From Streptomyces sp. SLBN-118 (lineage in GTDB: Bacteria > Actinomycetota > Actinomycetes > Streptomycetales > Streptomycetaceae), in assembly GCF_006715635.1 (NCBI RefSeq), contig NZ_VFNP01000001.1, positions 3,534,001 through 3,598,000 on the forward strand: a DNA stretch of 64,000 nucleotides, read 5' to 3'. Position 1 is the first letter of the stretch, and every line of letters starts with the position of its first letter. A program made the position numbers and the translations under genes. Under the pieces are notes generated by a model. That model saw only the letters and a list, made by a program, of their open reading frames with translations. It did not search any database and was not told where the DNA came from. Of the stretch, positions 54,337-62,719 are shown piece by piece.

Positions 54337-55157
54337 CGGTTCCCGTCCTGCCGCACGGGATGCGCCCGCTGCGTGTACTCCAGGTCTCCGACATCCACAT
54401 GGTGTGCGGCCAGCGCAAGAAACGCGCGTGGCTCCAGTCCCTGGCGGGCCTGCGCCCGGATTTCGTGGTCAACACCGGCGACAACCTGTCCGACCCGGAC
54501 GCCGTACCCGAGGTCCTCGACGCACTCGGCCCGCTGCTCGAATACCCCGGCGTCTACGTCTTCGGCTCGAACGACTACTACGGCCCCACGCTTCGCAACC
54601 CGGGCCGCTACCTGATCGAGAAGGTCCAGGGCCGACACGGCCTGAACGGCAACGCCCCGGCGGTCGGCGTGGTCCACAACCCGTGGGAAGAGCTGCGCGA
54701 CGCGTTCGACACGGCGGGCTGGGTGAACCTGAGCAACACCCGCGGCAGCCTGAAGCTCGACGGCTACGAGCTCGCGTTCACGGGCCTCGACGACCCGCAC
54801 ATCAAACGCGACCGCTACGACCGCGTCACCGGCGGCCCGGACACGGCCGCCGACCTCTCCCTGGCCGTGGTCCACGCCCCCTACCTGCGCGCACTCGACG
54901 CCTTCACAGCCGACGCCTACCCCCTGATCCTGGCGGGCCACACCCACGGCGGCCAGCTGTGCATCCCCTTCTACGGCGCCCTGGTCACCAACTGCGACCT
55001 GGACACCGCCCGCGTCAAGGGCCTCTCGACCCACCAGAACGCCGGAAACGTCTCCTACCTGCACGTCTCGGCGGGCTGCGGCACGAGCCGCTACACGCCG
55101 GTGAGGTTCGCGTGCCCGCCGGAAGCGACGCTGCTCACACTGGTGGCACGGGACTGA
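54231..55157 (+). CDS. Metallophosphoesterase, membrane-anchored
   Basis: This 308-residue protein starts at ATG 54231 ([21 protein letters not shown]), with an N-terminal hydrophobic segment. The calcineurin-like metal motifs are [21 protein letters not shown] (normally GNHD) and AGHTHGGQ. It is of the YkuE/Rv3683 type that acts on extracytoplasmic phosphoesters or as a phosphatase for lipid-linked substrates. It lies in a different frame from the upstream GT87 gene and overlaps it by 106 bases. tRNA-Pro follows. Confidence 0.9.
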   Translation: MHARYGVPLGITAAGAAGLAYAAGFEARSFRLRRLTVPVLPHGMRPLRVLQVSDIHMVCGQRKKRAWLQSLAGLRPDFVVNTGDNLSDPDAVPEVLDALGPLLEYPGVYVFGSNDYYGPTLRNPGRYLIEKVQGRHGLNGNAPAVGVVHNPWEELRDAFDTAGWVNLSNTRGSLKLDGYELAFTGLDDPHIKRDRYDRVTGGPDTAADLSLAVVHAPYLRALDAFTADAYPLILAGHTHGGQLCIPFYGALVTNCDLDTARVKGLSTHQNAGNVSYLHVSAGCGTSRYTPVRFACPPEATLLTLVARD

Positions 55158-55246
55158 GACGGCCCGGGGACGTGCGCGAAAACCGGATTTCGTCCAGGGC
55201 CGCGGGTGGGCTAAAGTAATCGATGTCGCCGCGACAGCGGTGACAT

Positions 55247-55320
55247 CGGGGTGTAGCGCAGCTTGGCAGCGCGCTTCGTTCGGGACGAAGAGGTCGTGGG
55301 TTCAAATCCCGCCACCCCGA
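55247..55320 (+). tRNA. tRNA-Pro (CGG)
   Basis: The 74-base cloverleaf has acceptor arms CGGGGTG/CACCCCG with discriminator A, an anticodon stem CTTCG/CGAAG around TTCGGGA (anticodon CGG), and a T-arm with GGTTCAAATCC. CCA is not encoded. No duplicated 3' end was seen nearby that would mark an integrated element. Confidence 0.95.
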
Positions 55321-55335
55321 CAGTGAAGTACCAGG

Positions 55336-55372
55336 TCAGGGGCCTGATCCACCGAGTGGATCAGGCCCCTGA
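55336..55372 (+). terminator. Terminator after tRNA-Pro
   Basis: The perfect 17-bp stem TCAGGGGCCTGATCCAC/GTGGATCAGGCCCCTGA with a 3-base loop starts 16 bases past the tRNA. Confidence 0.92.
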
Positions 55373-55539
55373 GTGGTTTCTCGTGTCCTCCGGGGAGTCT
55401 TTCCGCGCGGCTCGTGCAGGCAGCGCAACGGGGAACTCGGGCTGCTGTCAAACCTGTTGACCGCGGCGATGGACGGACTGCCTCGTGGGCAGGCGGCTGC
55501 GGAGCTTCGAGTGGAGCGCAGCGTGGCGAGAGCCGTGCT

Positions 55540-55701
55540 TCAGGCAACGAGCTGGTCCAGCGCCGTCGTGAGCGCCTTGCGCTGGTGGTCACCCGGCTTG
55601 AACTCGTGGGTACCGGCGAAGTGTGTTCGCAGGTTCAGCGAGACCTCTGCCGCCGCATCGGTGATCCACAAGGCGCCCATGATCTGGCGGAGTTGTTCCA
55701 C
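55540..55701 (-). CDS. Short orphan ORF, hypothetical
   Basis: GTG at 55701, preceded by GGAGG at good spacing, opens 53 codons (VEQLRQIMGALWITDAAAEVSLNLRTHF...KALTTALDQLVA). It has no signal peptide or membrane helix and I recognise no family. The flanking ~160 bases on its downstream side (55373-55539) lack a gene, so this may be the remnant of a larger gene beside the tRNA. Confidence 0.45.
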   Translation of the reverse strand: MEQLRQIMGALWITDAAAEVSLNLRTHFAGTHEFKPGDHQRKALTTALDQLVA

Positions 55702-55761
55702 CGTGTACACCTCCGCGCATGCCGTACGGACCGGTGACACCAAGGGAGCGGGCCGCGCGGG

Positions 55762-56904
55762 TCAGCCCGGCTGGCTGTGGGAAGCGAACTGGTCCAGCAG
55801 GCCCGTAAGGGCGTTGTCGCCGAAAAGCAGGTCGAGGCTGGCGGCCGACTCCGCGGCTGAGGATTCGCTGCGGGGGAACAGCGTCCGTTCGTAGGCGGCG
55901 AGTGCGGCCTCGGTGTCGCCTGCGTGGGCGGCGAGGGCGCTGCCGAGTTCGGCGCCGTCGAACATGGCGAGGTTGGCGCCCTCGCCGGCGAACGGGGACA
56001 TCAGGTGGGCGGCGTCGCCCAGGAGGGTGACCCCGGGGATCCGGTCCCAGCGGTGGGCAGTGGGCAGGGCGTGGATGTGCCGCGGCACCAGGGCGCCGTC
56101 GGCCTCGGCGACCAGCGCGCGCAGGCTGTCGTGCCAGCCGTCGAAGTGGGCGAGGACGGCCGCCTTGGCGGCGTCGGTGTCAGTGAAGTCGATGCCGGTG
56201 ATCCACTCGTGGGGTGCCTTGCGCGCGACGTGGACATGCAGGCTGCCGTCGGTCTCGCGGTGGGCGAGGAGTCCCTTGCCGTCGTCGAGCGCGAAGAAGA
56301 ATCCGCCGCCGATGACGGCCGCGCTGCCGGGGTGGCGCCGGTCGGCTTCCAGCAGGTCCACCTCGACGAACGACACACCCGTGTACGCGGGGAGGGCCGC
56401 CGAGAGCAGCGGGCGGATCCTCGACCAGGCCCCGTCGGCGCCGATGAGCAGGTTGGTGGTGAAGGCGCTCCCGTCGGCCAGGGTCACTTCGTGGCGGCCG
56501 CCGCCCAGGGGGCCGGCGCCAGTGATCCTCTTGCCCCAGCGGACAGTGCCCTCGGGCAGCGAGGTGAGCAGCAGGTCGCGCAGTTGTCCGCGGTCAACCT
56601 CGGGACGTGCGCCGTCGCCCGGGTCCTGTTGCTCCATCCGTACGACGCCGTGCTTGTCGAGAATGCGCATGGCCTCGCCACCGGGGTGTATGAGCCGGCG
56701 GAACTGATCATGGAGGCCCGCGGCACGCAGCGCCGCCTGCCCGGTTTCCTCGTGGATGTCGAGCATGCCGCCTTGAGTGCGGGCCCCGGCGGACGCCTCC
56801 AGGTCAAAAACTGTCGCTGCGATGCCGTTGACATGCAGGACGCGGGCCAGGGTGAGGCCGCCGAGACCGGCGCCGATGATGGCCAGAGGGTGGTGGGTGG
56901 TCAT
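55762..56904 (-). CDS. FAD-dependent monooxygenase, TetX-like
   Basis: The start MTTHHPLAIIGAGLGGLTLARVL at 56904 gives 380 residues. GAGLGG (FAD), PEVDRGQLRDLLLTSLP with RWGKRI, GADGAWSRIRPLL and LLGDAAHLMSPFAGEGANLAMFDGAEL (DG and GD motifs) fit class A flavoprotein hydroxylases, and the order resembles Tet(X)/tetracycline destructases. Substrate specificity cannot be read. It is 25 bases downstream of a TetR-type regulator on the same strand, so the pair is likely an inducible modification unit. Confidence 0.88.
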   Translation of the reverse strand: MTTHHPLAIIGAGLGGLTLARVLHVNGIAATVFDLEASAGARTQGGMLDIHEETGQAALRAAGLHDQFRRLIHPGGEAMRILDKHGVVRMEQQDPGDGARPEVDRGQLRDLLLTSLPEGTVRWGKRITGAGPLGGGRHEVTLADGSAFTTNLLIGADGAWSRIRPLLSAALPAYTGVSFVEVDLLEADRRHPGSAAVIGGGFFFALDDGKGLLAHRETDGSLHVHVARKAPHEWITGIDFTDTDAAKAAVLAHFDGWHDSLRALVAEADGALVPRHIHALPTAHRWDRIPGVTLLGDAAHLMSPFAGEGANLAMFDGAELGSALAAHAGDTEAALAAYERTLFPRSESSAAESAASLDLLFGDNALTGLLDQFASHSQPG

Positions 56905-56929
56905 GCCGATACTCCTCGTGGGGTGCGGT

Positions 56930-57640
56930 TCAGGCCGCGGAACCGGCCGGAGGGGCCGGTACGGGGGTGTGCACGATGCCGTTGAGCAGCACACGGACAC
57001 CCCAGGCGAACCGGGTCCGGGGCTCGCCCGAGAGCAGCGCGGTGGCGAGTGCGGCGATATGGGGGTGGGTGTCGCGAGAGGCGCCGAGCAGGGCCCTGGT
57101 CAGGGCGTCCCAGTCGTCCTGGGCGTCGGCGGCCTGGCCCTGACCGGCGTGCTCGGCGGCGGTCGCGGTGGCGTACTGCAGCAGTAGGTCCACGCCCCAA
57201 GCGGCCTGCCCCGGCGGGACGCCGCCCTCGTCCATCAGAGCCAGCAGCGCCTCGACCCGCCGCAGATAGTGCTCGCCGCTGGGGCGGGCGACGAGTGCCG
57301 CGCGGGCCAGTTCGGGGTGGGCGAACAGCACCGAAGTGCAGGAGGTGAGGACCTCGATCAGCCGGTCGCGCCAGTCGCCGTCCTCGCTGACCGGCGTCAG
57401 GTCGACGGAGCCGAGCAACTCGTCCAGGACTGCCGCGTGCAGCTCGGCGGTATTGCGCACGTACACGTAGAGCGACGCCGGGCCGGTGTCCAGCTCCTGC
57501 GCCAGGCGTCGCATGGTGACCTTCTGCAGACCTTCGGACCGCATGATCCGCACTGCGGCGGCGATGATGCCCGGCCGGGTCAGGGCGCGTTTGGCCGGAC
57601 GTTCCCTACGACTGAGGGGTGCATTGCCGTGAGTAGCCAT
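56930..57640 (-). CDS. TetR-family regulator
   Basis: This 236-residue protein has the TetR HTH at ~22-65 (IIAAAVRIMRSEGLQKVTMRRLAQELDTGPASLYVYVRNTAEL), followed by a TetR_C-like ligand domain containing HPELARAALVARPSGEHYL. This subgroup usually responds to drugs. Its promoter region contains two CGAACATGTTCG palindromes, 14 and 44 bases before the start. The monooxygenase gene follows, presumably under the same control. Confidence 0.9.
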   Translation of the reverse strand: MATHGNAPLSRRERPAKRALTRPGIIAAAVRIMRSEGLQKVTMRRLAQELDTGPASLYVYVRNTAELHAAVLDELLGSVDLTPVSEDGDWRDRLIEVLTSCTSVLFAHPELARAALVARPSGEHYLRRVEALLALMDEGGVPPGQAAWGVDLLLQYATATAAEHAGQGQAADAQDDWDALTRALLGASRDTHPHIAALATALLSGEPRTRFAWGVRVLLNGIVHTPVPAPPAGSAA

Positions 57641-57653
57641 GGACCGAGGCTAA

Positions 57654-57665
57654 CGAACATGTTCG
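57654..57665. promoter_or_regulatory. Operator palindrome 1 of the TetR gene
   Basis: CGAACATGTTCG is a perfect 12-bp palindrome 14 bases upstream of the regulator's start codon. Together with copy 2, 30 bp away centre to centre, it suits a TetR dimer pair on one DNA face. Confidence 0.75.
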
Positions 57666-57683
57666 GCACGAACAAGTACCTGA

Positions 57684-57695
57684 CGAACATGTTCG
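57684..57695. promoter_or_regulatory. Operator palindrome 2 of the TetR gene
   Basis: An identical copy of CGAACATGTTCG. Between the copies lies a half-match, CGAACAAGTAC (57670-57680). The set probably overlaps the regulator promoter. Confidence 0.75.
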
Positions 57696-57849
57696 CAACC
57701 CCGCAAGGCTCCCGCCGCCCGACGACTGAGCCAGCCGGGGCCAGGTCCGTCACCCCACCGCCATCTCCGGAGTGCGCCGTTGATCTCGTCCGCGTTGACT
57801 GTGCCCACCAGCACCTGGCCCGCCGGAGATCGAGGAGAGCGCGCCCTCC

Positions 57850-59214
57850 ATGTCCGCAAACCCCCCGCCGCCCCCAGGCCAGTCCGCAACCCCCGCGCCC
57901 AAGGACCAAGGGCCGGACCCGGGTCCGCTGACGCTGCGTGAGGCGCTGTTCAGCCCCGGCTACCTACGCCTCTTGCTGGTCTCCGTCATCCTGGGCGTGC
58001 CCATCGCGCTCGCCTGTTTCTACTTCGTGAGCCTGCAGCACGAGCTCCAGCACTGGGTGTGGGAGTCCCTGCCGGAGGCGGCCGGATACGACCAGCCGCC
58101 CTGGTGGTGGCCGTTGCCCGCGTTGCTGCTGGCCGGGCTGCTGCTTGCTCCAGTCGTCACACGCGTGCCGGGCCACGGCGGGCATGTGCCCGTCCACGGT
58201 TTCGGCGGTCCGACCCTCGGGCCGAAGGAGCTGCCGGGCGTGGTCTTCGCCGCCCTTGCGGGGCTGCCTCTGGGCGTGGTGCTGGGTCCGGAAGCTCCTC
58301 TGATGGGGGTGGGCAGCGGCCTTGCCCTGCTCAGCGTGCGGGCGGCGAAACGGGAAGCGGACCCCAAGGCCGCGCTCGTTGTGGGCACCGCCGGTTCCAC
58401 TACGGCGATCTCCACGATTCTCGGCGGCCCTCTGGTGGCCGCCGTGATGGTGGTGGAGGCCGCCGGTCTCGGCGGCTCGCAGCTGGTGCTCCTGCTGCTG
58501 CCCTGTCTGCTGGCCAGCGGTGTGGGGGCGCTGGTCTTCACCGGTTTCGGGCAATGGACCGGGCTGTCGACCGGGGGGCTCACCCTGCCCCAGGTGCCGC
58601 CGGACACAAACCCGGACGCGTGGGACTTCCTGTGGGGGATTCCCGTGGCGGTGCTGATCGCGGTGATCGTCACAGCCGGGCACCGCCTCGGGTTTCTCAC
58701 GGAAGCCTGGACGAAACGGCTCACCGCCGTCCGCACGGTCGCCTGTGCCATGGCCGTGGGCATCTGCATCTCCGCGTACGCCCTGGTCACCGACCGCTCG
58801 CCGGAGGAGGCCGCGCTGTCCGGCCAGACGACTCTGAGCAGCCTGGCCGCACAGCCCCACGCCTGGTCCATCGGCACGCTGGCCGCTCTCGTCCTGTTCA
58901 AGGGCCTGGCATGGGGCATCTGTCTGGGCAGCCTGCGCGGCGGCCCCATCTTCCCCTCCCTCATGCTCGGTGCCGCGATCGGCATCGCATGCTCGGGTCT
59001 GCCGGGCCTCGGTACGGCGCCGGGGCTCGCGCTCGGGATGGCCACCGCCACGGCAGTGGTCACCCGTCTCCCGCTCACCAGCGCCGTGCTCTCCTTCCTG
59101 CTGCTCGGCACTGACGCAGCGCACCAGATGCCGCTGGTCATCGTCTGCTCGGTCGTCGGTTTCATCGCCTCCCAACTCCTCGAAGGGGAGCGGAAGTCGA
59201 TCACGAAAGGCTGA
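57850..59214 (+). CDS. ClC-family chloride channel/antiporter-like protein
   Basis: This 454-residue membrane protein has about ten transmembrane helices and a Pro-rich N-terminal tail. The canonical GREGP anion-binding motif appears as GPEAPLMGVG, and GGPIFPSLMLGAAIG stands for the GGxFxP motif. The protein therefore belongs to the diverged ClC group (voltage-gated chloride channel annotation). It may exchange Cl- and H+. It is preceded by GAGGAGA. A small membrane protein is convergent downstream. Confidence 0.86.
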   Translation: MSANPPPPPGQSATPAPKDQGPDPGPLTLREALFSPGYLRLLLVSVILGVPIALACFYFVSLQHELQHWVWESLPEAAGYDQPPWWWPLPALLLAGLLLAPVVTRVPGHGGHVPVHGFGGPTLGPKELPGVVFAALAGLPLGVVLGPEAPLMGVGSGLALLSVRAAKREADPKAALVVGTAGSTTAISTILGGPLVAAVMVVEAAGLGGSQLVLLLLPCLLASGVGALVFTGFGQWTGLSTGGLTLPQVPPDTNPDAWDFLWGIPVAVLIAVIVTAGHRLGFLTEAWTKRLTAVRTVACAMAVGICISAYALVTDRSPEEAALSGQTTLSSLAAQPHAWSIGTLAALVLFKGLAWGICLGSLRGGPIFPSLMLGAAIGIACSGLPGLGTAPGLALGMATATAVVTRLPLTSAVLSFLLLGTDAAHQMPLVIVCSVVGFIASQLLEGERKSITKG

Positions 59215-59661
59215 TCAGGCCTTACGCGGCGCGTCACTGCGGTACACCGCCAGCGCCCAGATGATGAACACGTCGACCGCGATCATGACTACGGACCAGA
59301 TCGGCGAGTACGGCAGGAACATGAACTCGGCGATGAGGCTGAGCGAGGCCAGGCAGATACCTATGACTCGCGCCCAGGTGGCGGCCTTGAACAGGCCCCC
59401 GGCGGTGATCACGAGGCAGGCGCCGATGATCAGGTGGATCCAGCCCCAGCCGGTCAGGTTGATGCGATAGACGTAGTTGCCGACCCGGCCGTACACGTCG
59501 TCCTCGATGATCGCAGCGATGCCCTGGAGCACGCCGAGCACTCCGACGCACAGCATCAGCACGGCGGCGAAGGCGAGTCCGCCGGTCACCCATCCGCTGT
59601 TCGGTTCTCCGGGCTGCGGCCCCGTGTACGTCGGTGTTCCTGCCCGCTGGTCCTGACTCAT
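59215..59661 (-). CDS. DUF7144-like four-helix membrane protein
   Basis: The start MSQDQRAGTPTYTG at 59661 gives 148 residues. After a hydrophilic head there are four transmembrane helices; GWGWIHLIIGACLVITAGGLF is the segment shared with the widespread actinobacterial family now called DUF7144. Function is unknown. The stop at 59215 abuts the ClC stop, so the two are convergent. It is divergent from the K+ channel gene (228-base gap). Confidence 0.82.
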   Translation of the reverse strand: MSQDQRAGTPTYTGPQPGEPNSGWVTGGLAFAAVLMLCVGVLGVLQGIAAIIEDDVYGRVGNYVYRINLTGWGWIHLIIGACLVITAGGLFKAATWARVIGICLASLSLIAEFMFLPYSPIWSVVMIAVDVFIIWALAVYRSDAPRKA

Positions 59662-59889
59662 GGTGTGGTCCTCTGTTCGGTCCCGTACGCCGGTCACATA
59701 CGGGACTTCGAGCGTCGGCCCCGGCCCATCTCGGCGCCATTTGGGTACGCCCGTCCGGGTGATTCGGGCGCGGGGCACTCAGGCGCCGACGCACCGTTCG
59801 GCTGCCGTGGAGTGGCGGGGGATCGCCGGGGCGGACGATCGTGGTGGGGGCGAGCTTCGGCGGGACGCGACCTCGGGCGGGAGGCTCAC

Positions 59890-60420
59890 GTGGTGCACCG
59901 CACAACCAATCCTGGAGTGCTACGAGTCGTGGGTCCACCCGTCTGTCTCGTAGTCGCCATGACCACCGCGTACTTCCTGCTCCCCCTCGACAGCCTCGGA
60001 CCGGACCGCCCCCTGGTCAGCTGGACGATCTTCTTCGCGGGGCTCGCCGTCGCCACGTACCTGCTGCTGCGTCAGATCAGGGATGCGTACATCGACAGGC
60101 CGGGTGCCCACCCCGTCATCGTCATTCCCGTCCTGATGCTCATGGCGGTACTGCTCTTCTCCGGGACGTACTACGCCCTCGCCAAGGACCCGGACTCGTT
60201 CCAGGGACTCAAGACACGGCTCGACGCCCTGTACTTCACCGTCATCACTCTGGCGACGGTCGGCTACGGGGATGTGGTGCCGCTGAGCCAGACCGCACGA
60301 CTGGTGACCATGTTTCAGATCCTGTACAGCTTCGTCATCCTGACCGCCGCCGCGACCGCGGTGTCGCGCCGAGTGCGCAGGCGGGCCGGGGAGCGGATGG
60401 GGCGCGACGATCTCACCTGA
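59890..60420 (+). CDS. Two-pore-domain-like potassium channel
   Basis: GTG at 59890 (or 59893) follows GGGAGGCTCAC and gives 176 residues. There are four hydrophobic segments. The K+ selectivity filter TVGYGD is in ITLATVGYGDVVPL between the last two helices; RARRRAGERMGR is a basic cytoplasmic tail. It belongs to the Ion_trans_2 family. It follows the ClC and DUF7144 genes, so several ion-handling genes sit together. Confidence 0.9.
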   Translation: MVHRTTNPGVLRVVGPPVCLVVAMTTAYFLLPLDSLGPDRPLVSWTIFFAGLAVATYLLLRQIRDAYIDRPGAHPVIVIPVLMLMAVLLFSGTYYALAKDPDSFQGLKTRLDALYFTVITLATVGYGDVVPLSQTARLVTMFQILYSFVILTAAATAVSRRVRRRAGERMGRDDLT

Positions 60421-60663
60421 CATGTCCGCCCGAGATGTCCGCCCTGATGCCCGGCAAGAGGGCGATGGCCATGATCGGGCCCCGCGACCTGGTCCGCCGC
60501 GACCGCGCGGCGCTCATTGTCGAGGGTGCCGAAGCGTGGTGAGGGCCAACCGGACGATGACATCGGGCGACAGGGGAACCAGGGAGGGGGACCGCTCGTT
60601 GCCCCGTTGGGCAAAGGAATCGTCAAGAGGCGCGGCCCGCGCCGGATTGCGCAGGGGATTTCC

Positions 60664-61239
60664 ATGGGTGTCAGCCTTTCCAAGGGCGGCAATGTCTCGC
60701 TGACCAAGGAGGCCCCGGGACTGACCGCGGTCGTCGTGGGCCTCGGCTGGGACGTACGGAGCACCACCGGCACGGACTTCGACCTCGACGCCAGCGCTCT
60801 GCTGGTCGACGCCAACGGCAAGGTCGTCTCCGACCAGCACTTCGTGTTCTTCAACAACCTCAAGAGCCCAGAAGGCTCCGTCGAGCACACCGGTGACAAC
60901 CTCACGGGTGAGGGCGAGGGCGACGACGAACAGATCAAGGTCAACCTCGCGGGCGTGCCGGCCGAGGTCGACAAGATCGTCTTCCCGGTCTCGATCCACG
61001 AGGGCGAGAGCCGCCAGCAGTCCTTCGGCCAGGTGCGCAACGCGTTCATCCGCGTCGTCAACCAGGCCGGTGGCACGGAGCTCGCCCGGTACGACCTGAG
61101 CGAGGACGCCTCGACCGAGACCGCGATGGTCTTCGGCGAGCTGTACCGCAACGCCGCGGAGTGGAAGTTCCGCGCGGTCGGCCAAGGGTATGCATCGGGC
61201 CTGCGGGGCATCGCGCAGGACTTCGGCGTCAATATCTGA
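60664..61239 (+). CDS. terD: TerD-family stress protein
   Basis: The start [20 protein letters not shown] at 60664 gives the standard 191 residues. Signature segments are [26 protein letters not shown] (Asp-rich Ca2+ loop), [33 protein letters not shown] and [27 protein letters not shown]. TerD proteins bind calcium and act in tellurite/membrane stress and, in Streptomyces, in development. It stands apart from other ter genes here. A hairpin at 61264-61310 may end the transcript. Confidence 0.94.
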   Translation: MGVSLSKGGNVSLTKEAPGLTAVVVGLGWDVRSTTGTDFDLDASALLVDANGKVVSDQHFVFFNNLKSPEGSVEHTGDNLTGEGEGDDEQIKVNLAGVPAEVDKIVFPVSIHEGESRQQSFGQVRNAFIRVVNQAGGTELARYDLSEDASTETAMVFGELYRNAAEWKFRAVGQGYASGLRGIAQDFGVNI

Positions 61240-61263
61240 GCCGCGTAAGCCTGTTCAGCTGCT

Positions 61264-61310
61264 CAAGGGCCTGATCCTCGACGACGCGTGCGGCGTGGGT
61301 CGGGCCCTTG
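61264..61310 (+). terminator. Possible terminator of terD
   Basis: CAAGGGCC pairs with GGCCCTTG across a GC-rich inner region with partial pairing. It is 24 bases after the terD stop. Confidence 0.5.
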
Positions 61311-61511
61311 GCACGCGCCCGGGTGTCCGTCGGCCCGGTACAGCCGACGTACCTGCCCGGTATGTGCCGGCCCCCGCGGTGGCTTCGGCGGCGGGGCCGC
61401 ACGGTCCGGCTCCCGTTCCCGTACGGTCGACTCGGGGGCCGACCACCTTGATGGACCGTCCGGCCCGTCAGCCTTGATGCCGGCGTCGAACCACAGGCGG
61501 AGGACCACAGC

Positions 61512-62210
61512 ATGCCGACCGACACCCCCATCGGCCGCGAGGCCCAGGCGCTGCCGGGCGTGGAACTGCTGTGGTCCGGCCGGGTGCCCGACCATATCGC
61601 CGATGCTCTCGCCCGGCCCCACATCCTCGACGGCGAGGAGTCCACGCGCCTGGCTGCCTTTGTGCGGGACACCGACCGGGACTCCTACGCCGTCGCGCAC
61701 GTGACGCTGCGCAGGCTTCTGGGTGAGCGGCTGGGACTGGCCCCGGAAGCGGTGCCCTTCTCGCGCGAGCCGTGCACCCACTGCGGGGGCCCGCACGGGC
61801 GGCCCGTCGTCCCGGGCAGCCCGGTGCACTTCTCGCTCTCGCACACCAGCGGCCTGGTGATGATCGCGCTGGCCACGGGACCCGTCGGCATCGACGTCGA
61901 AGGTGTACCCGGCGACATCGGGATCGTCGCCGATGTCGCCGCCCAGCTGCACCCGAAGGAGCGTGCACACCTCGCGGCGCTGCCCACGGCGGACCGCGCC
62001 CTCGCCTTCGCCCGCTGCTGGACACGTAAGGAGGCCCTGCTGAAGGCGACGGGAGTCGGCCTGAACGAGGACCTTGCCCTCACCTATGTCGGGGCCGGAC
62101 CCCAACCGGCCGCTGACGCCGACTGGTTGGTGGCCGACCTGCCCGCGGATCCCGGCTACACGGCAGCCGTCGCCGTACGCCGCACCACGCCCGGGCCCGC
62201 GCCTCAGTAG
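61512..62210 (+). CDS. Sfp-type 4'-phosphopantetheinyl transferase
   Basis: This 232-residue enzyme transfers phosphopantetheine from CoA to carrier proteins of polyketide/peptide/fatty-acid synthases. VHFSLSHTSGLVMIAL and VGIDVEGV (Mg2+ Asp/Glu) and ARCWTRKEALLKATGVGL (W-KEA) are the conserved Sfp segments. No carrier-protein gene is in the window, so its partners lie elsewhere. Its stop overlaps the convergent SnoaL-like gene by seven bases. Confidence 0.9.
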   Translation: MPTDTPIGREAQALPGVELLWSGRVPDHIADALARPHILDGEESTRLAAFVRDTDRDSYAVAHVTLRRLLGERLGLAPEAVPFSREPCTHCGGPHGRPVVPGSPVHFSLSHTSGLVMIALATGPVGIDVEGVPGDIGIVADVAAQLHPKERAHLAALPTADRALAFARCWTRKEALLKATGVGLNEDLALTYVGAGPQPAADADWLVADLPADPGYTAAVAVRRTTPGPAPQ

Positions 62211-62596
62211 CGCTCTACCAGGTGCTCGCGGCCCGGCGGCGGTTCGTACGCCTCGGGCCAGAAGTCCGTGACGGTCGTGATCCGGCCCTCCTCGTCACCG
62301 GTGAAGAAGGTGACCACGTACATCTCCTCAAGGCCCACGGTGACGTGGATCCAGGTGACGGCCTGGTCGCGGTCGGCCACGATCCGCTGTATGCGCAGGT
62401 GCCAGTCGCCCGGATACTCGCGGTTGAAACGGACGCACGCCTCCTGGCCGCGGATCCGCTCGCGGGTCTGCGGCAGCTCGTAGACCACGTCCTCGGCCAG
62501 CGTCGCCGCGAAGCCCGCCCAGTCGCGGGCTTCGGCCGAGGACCAGTACGTCTCAACGGTCTTGTGCAGCTCGGTCGCTGAGGTCGATCGGTTCAT
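62204..62596 (-). CDS. SnoaL/NTF2-like protein
   Basis: The start MNRSTSATELHKTVETYW at 62596 gives 130 residues of the cone-shaped NTF2 fold: WAGFAATLAEDVVYELPQTRERIRGQEACVRFNREYPGDWHL, then TVTDFWPEAYEPP. This matches SnoaL-like polyketide cyclase/limonene epoxide hydrolase relatives. It is convergent with the phosphopantetheinyl transferase and divergent from the S9 peptidase. No substrate can be assigned. Confidence 0.87.
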   Translation of the reverse strand: MNRSTSATELHKTVETYWSSAEARDWAGFAATLAEDVVYELPQTRERIRGQEACVRFNREYPGDWHLRIQRIVADRDQAVTWIHVTVGLEEMYVVTFFTGDEEGRITTVTDFWPEAYEPPPGREHLVERY

Positions 62597-62719
62597 ACGG
62601 CGAGTGTGCACCCGGCCACTGACAATCGGGCCCGGGTGATCACGAGCGCGACGCCGAAGTTATCCACAGGCTGCGGACGGCCCGAACGGATTGTCGGGGG
62701 TCCGGCGCAGAATGGGGTC

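Noticed and set aside
55247..55320. Integrated element at tRNA-Pro
   Set aside because: No integrase gene and no repeat of the tRNA 3' end seen downstream within the window.
55373..55894. Plus-strand frame after tRNA-Pro
   Set aside because: It begins in the tRNA terminator region and runs antisense into the monooxygenase gene; no start signal or domain.
57654..57695. CGAACATGTTCG copies as LexA/SOS boxes
   Set aside because: Actinobacterial SOS boxes have four bases between CGAAC and GTTCG; here there are two, and the adjacent gene is a TetR regulator.
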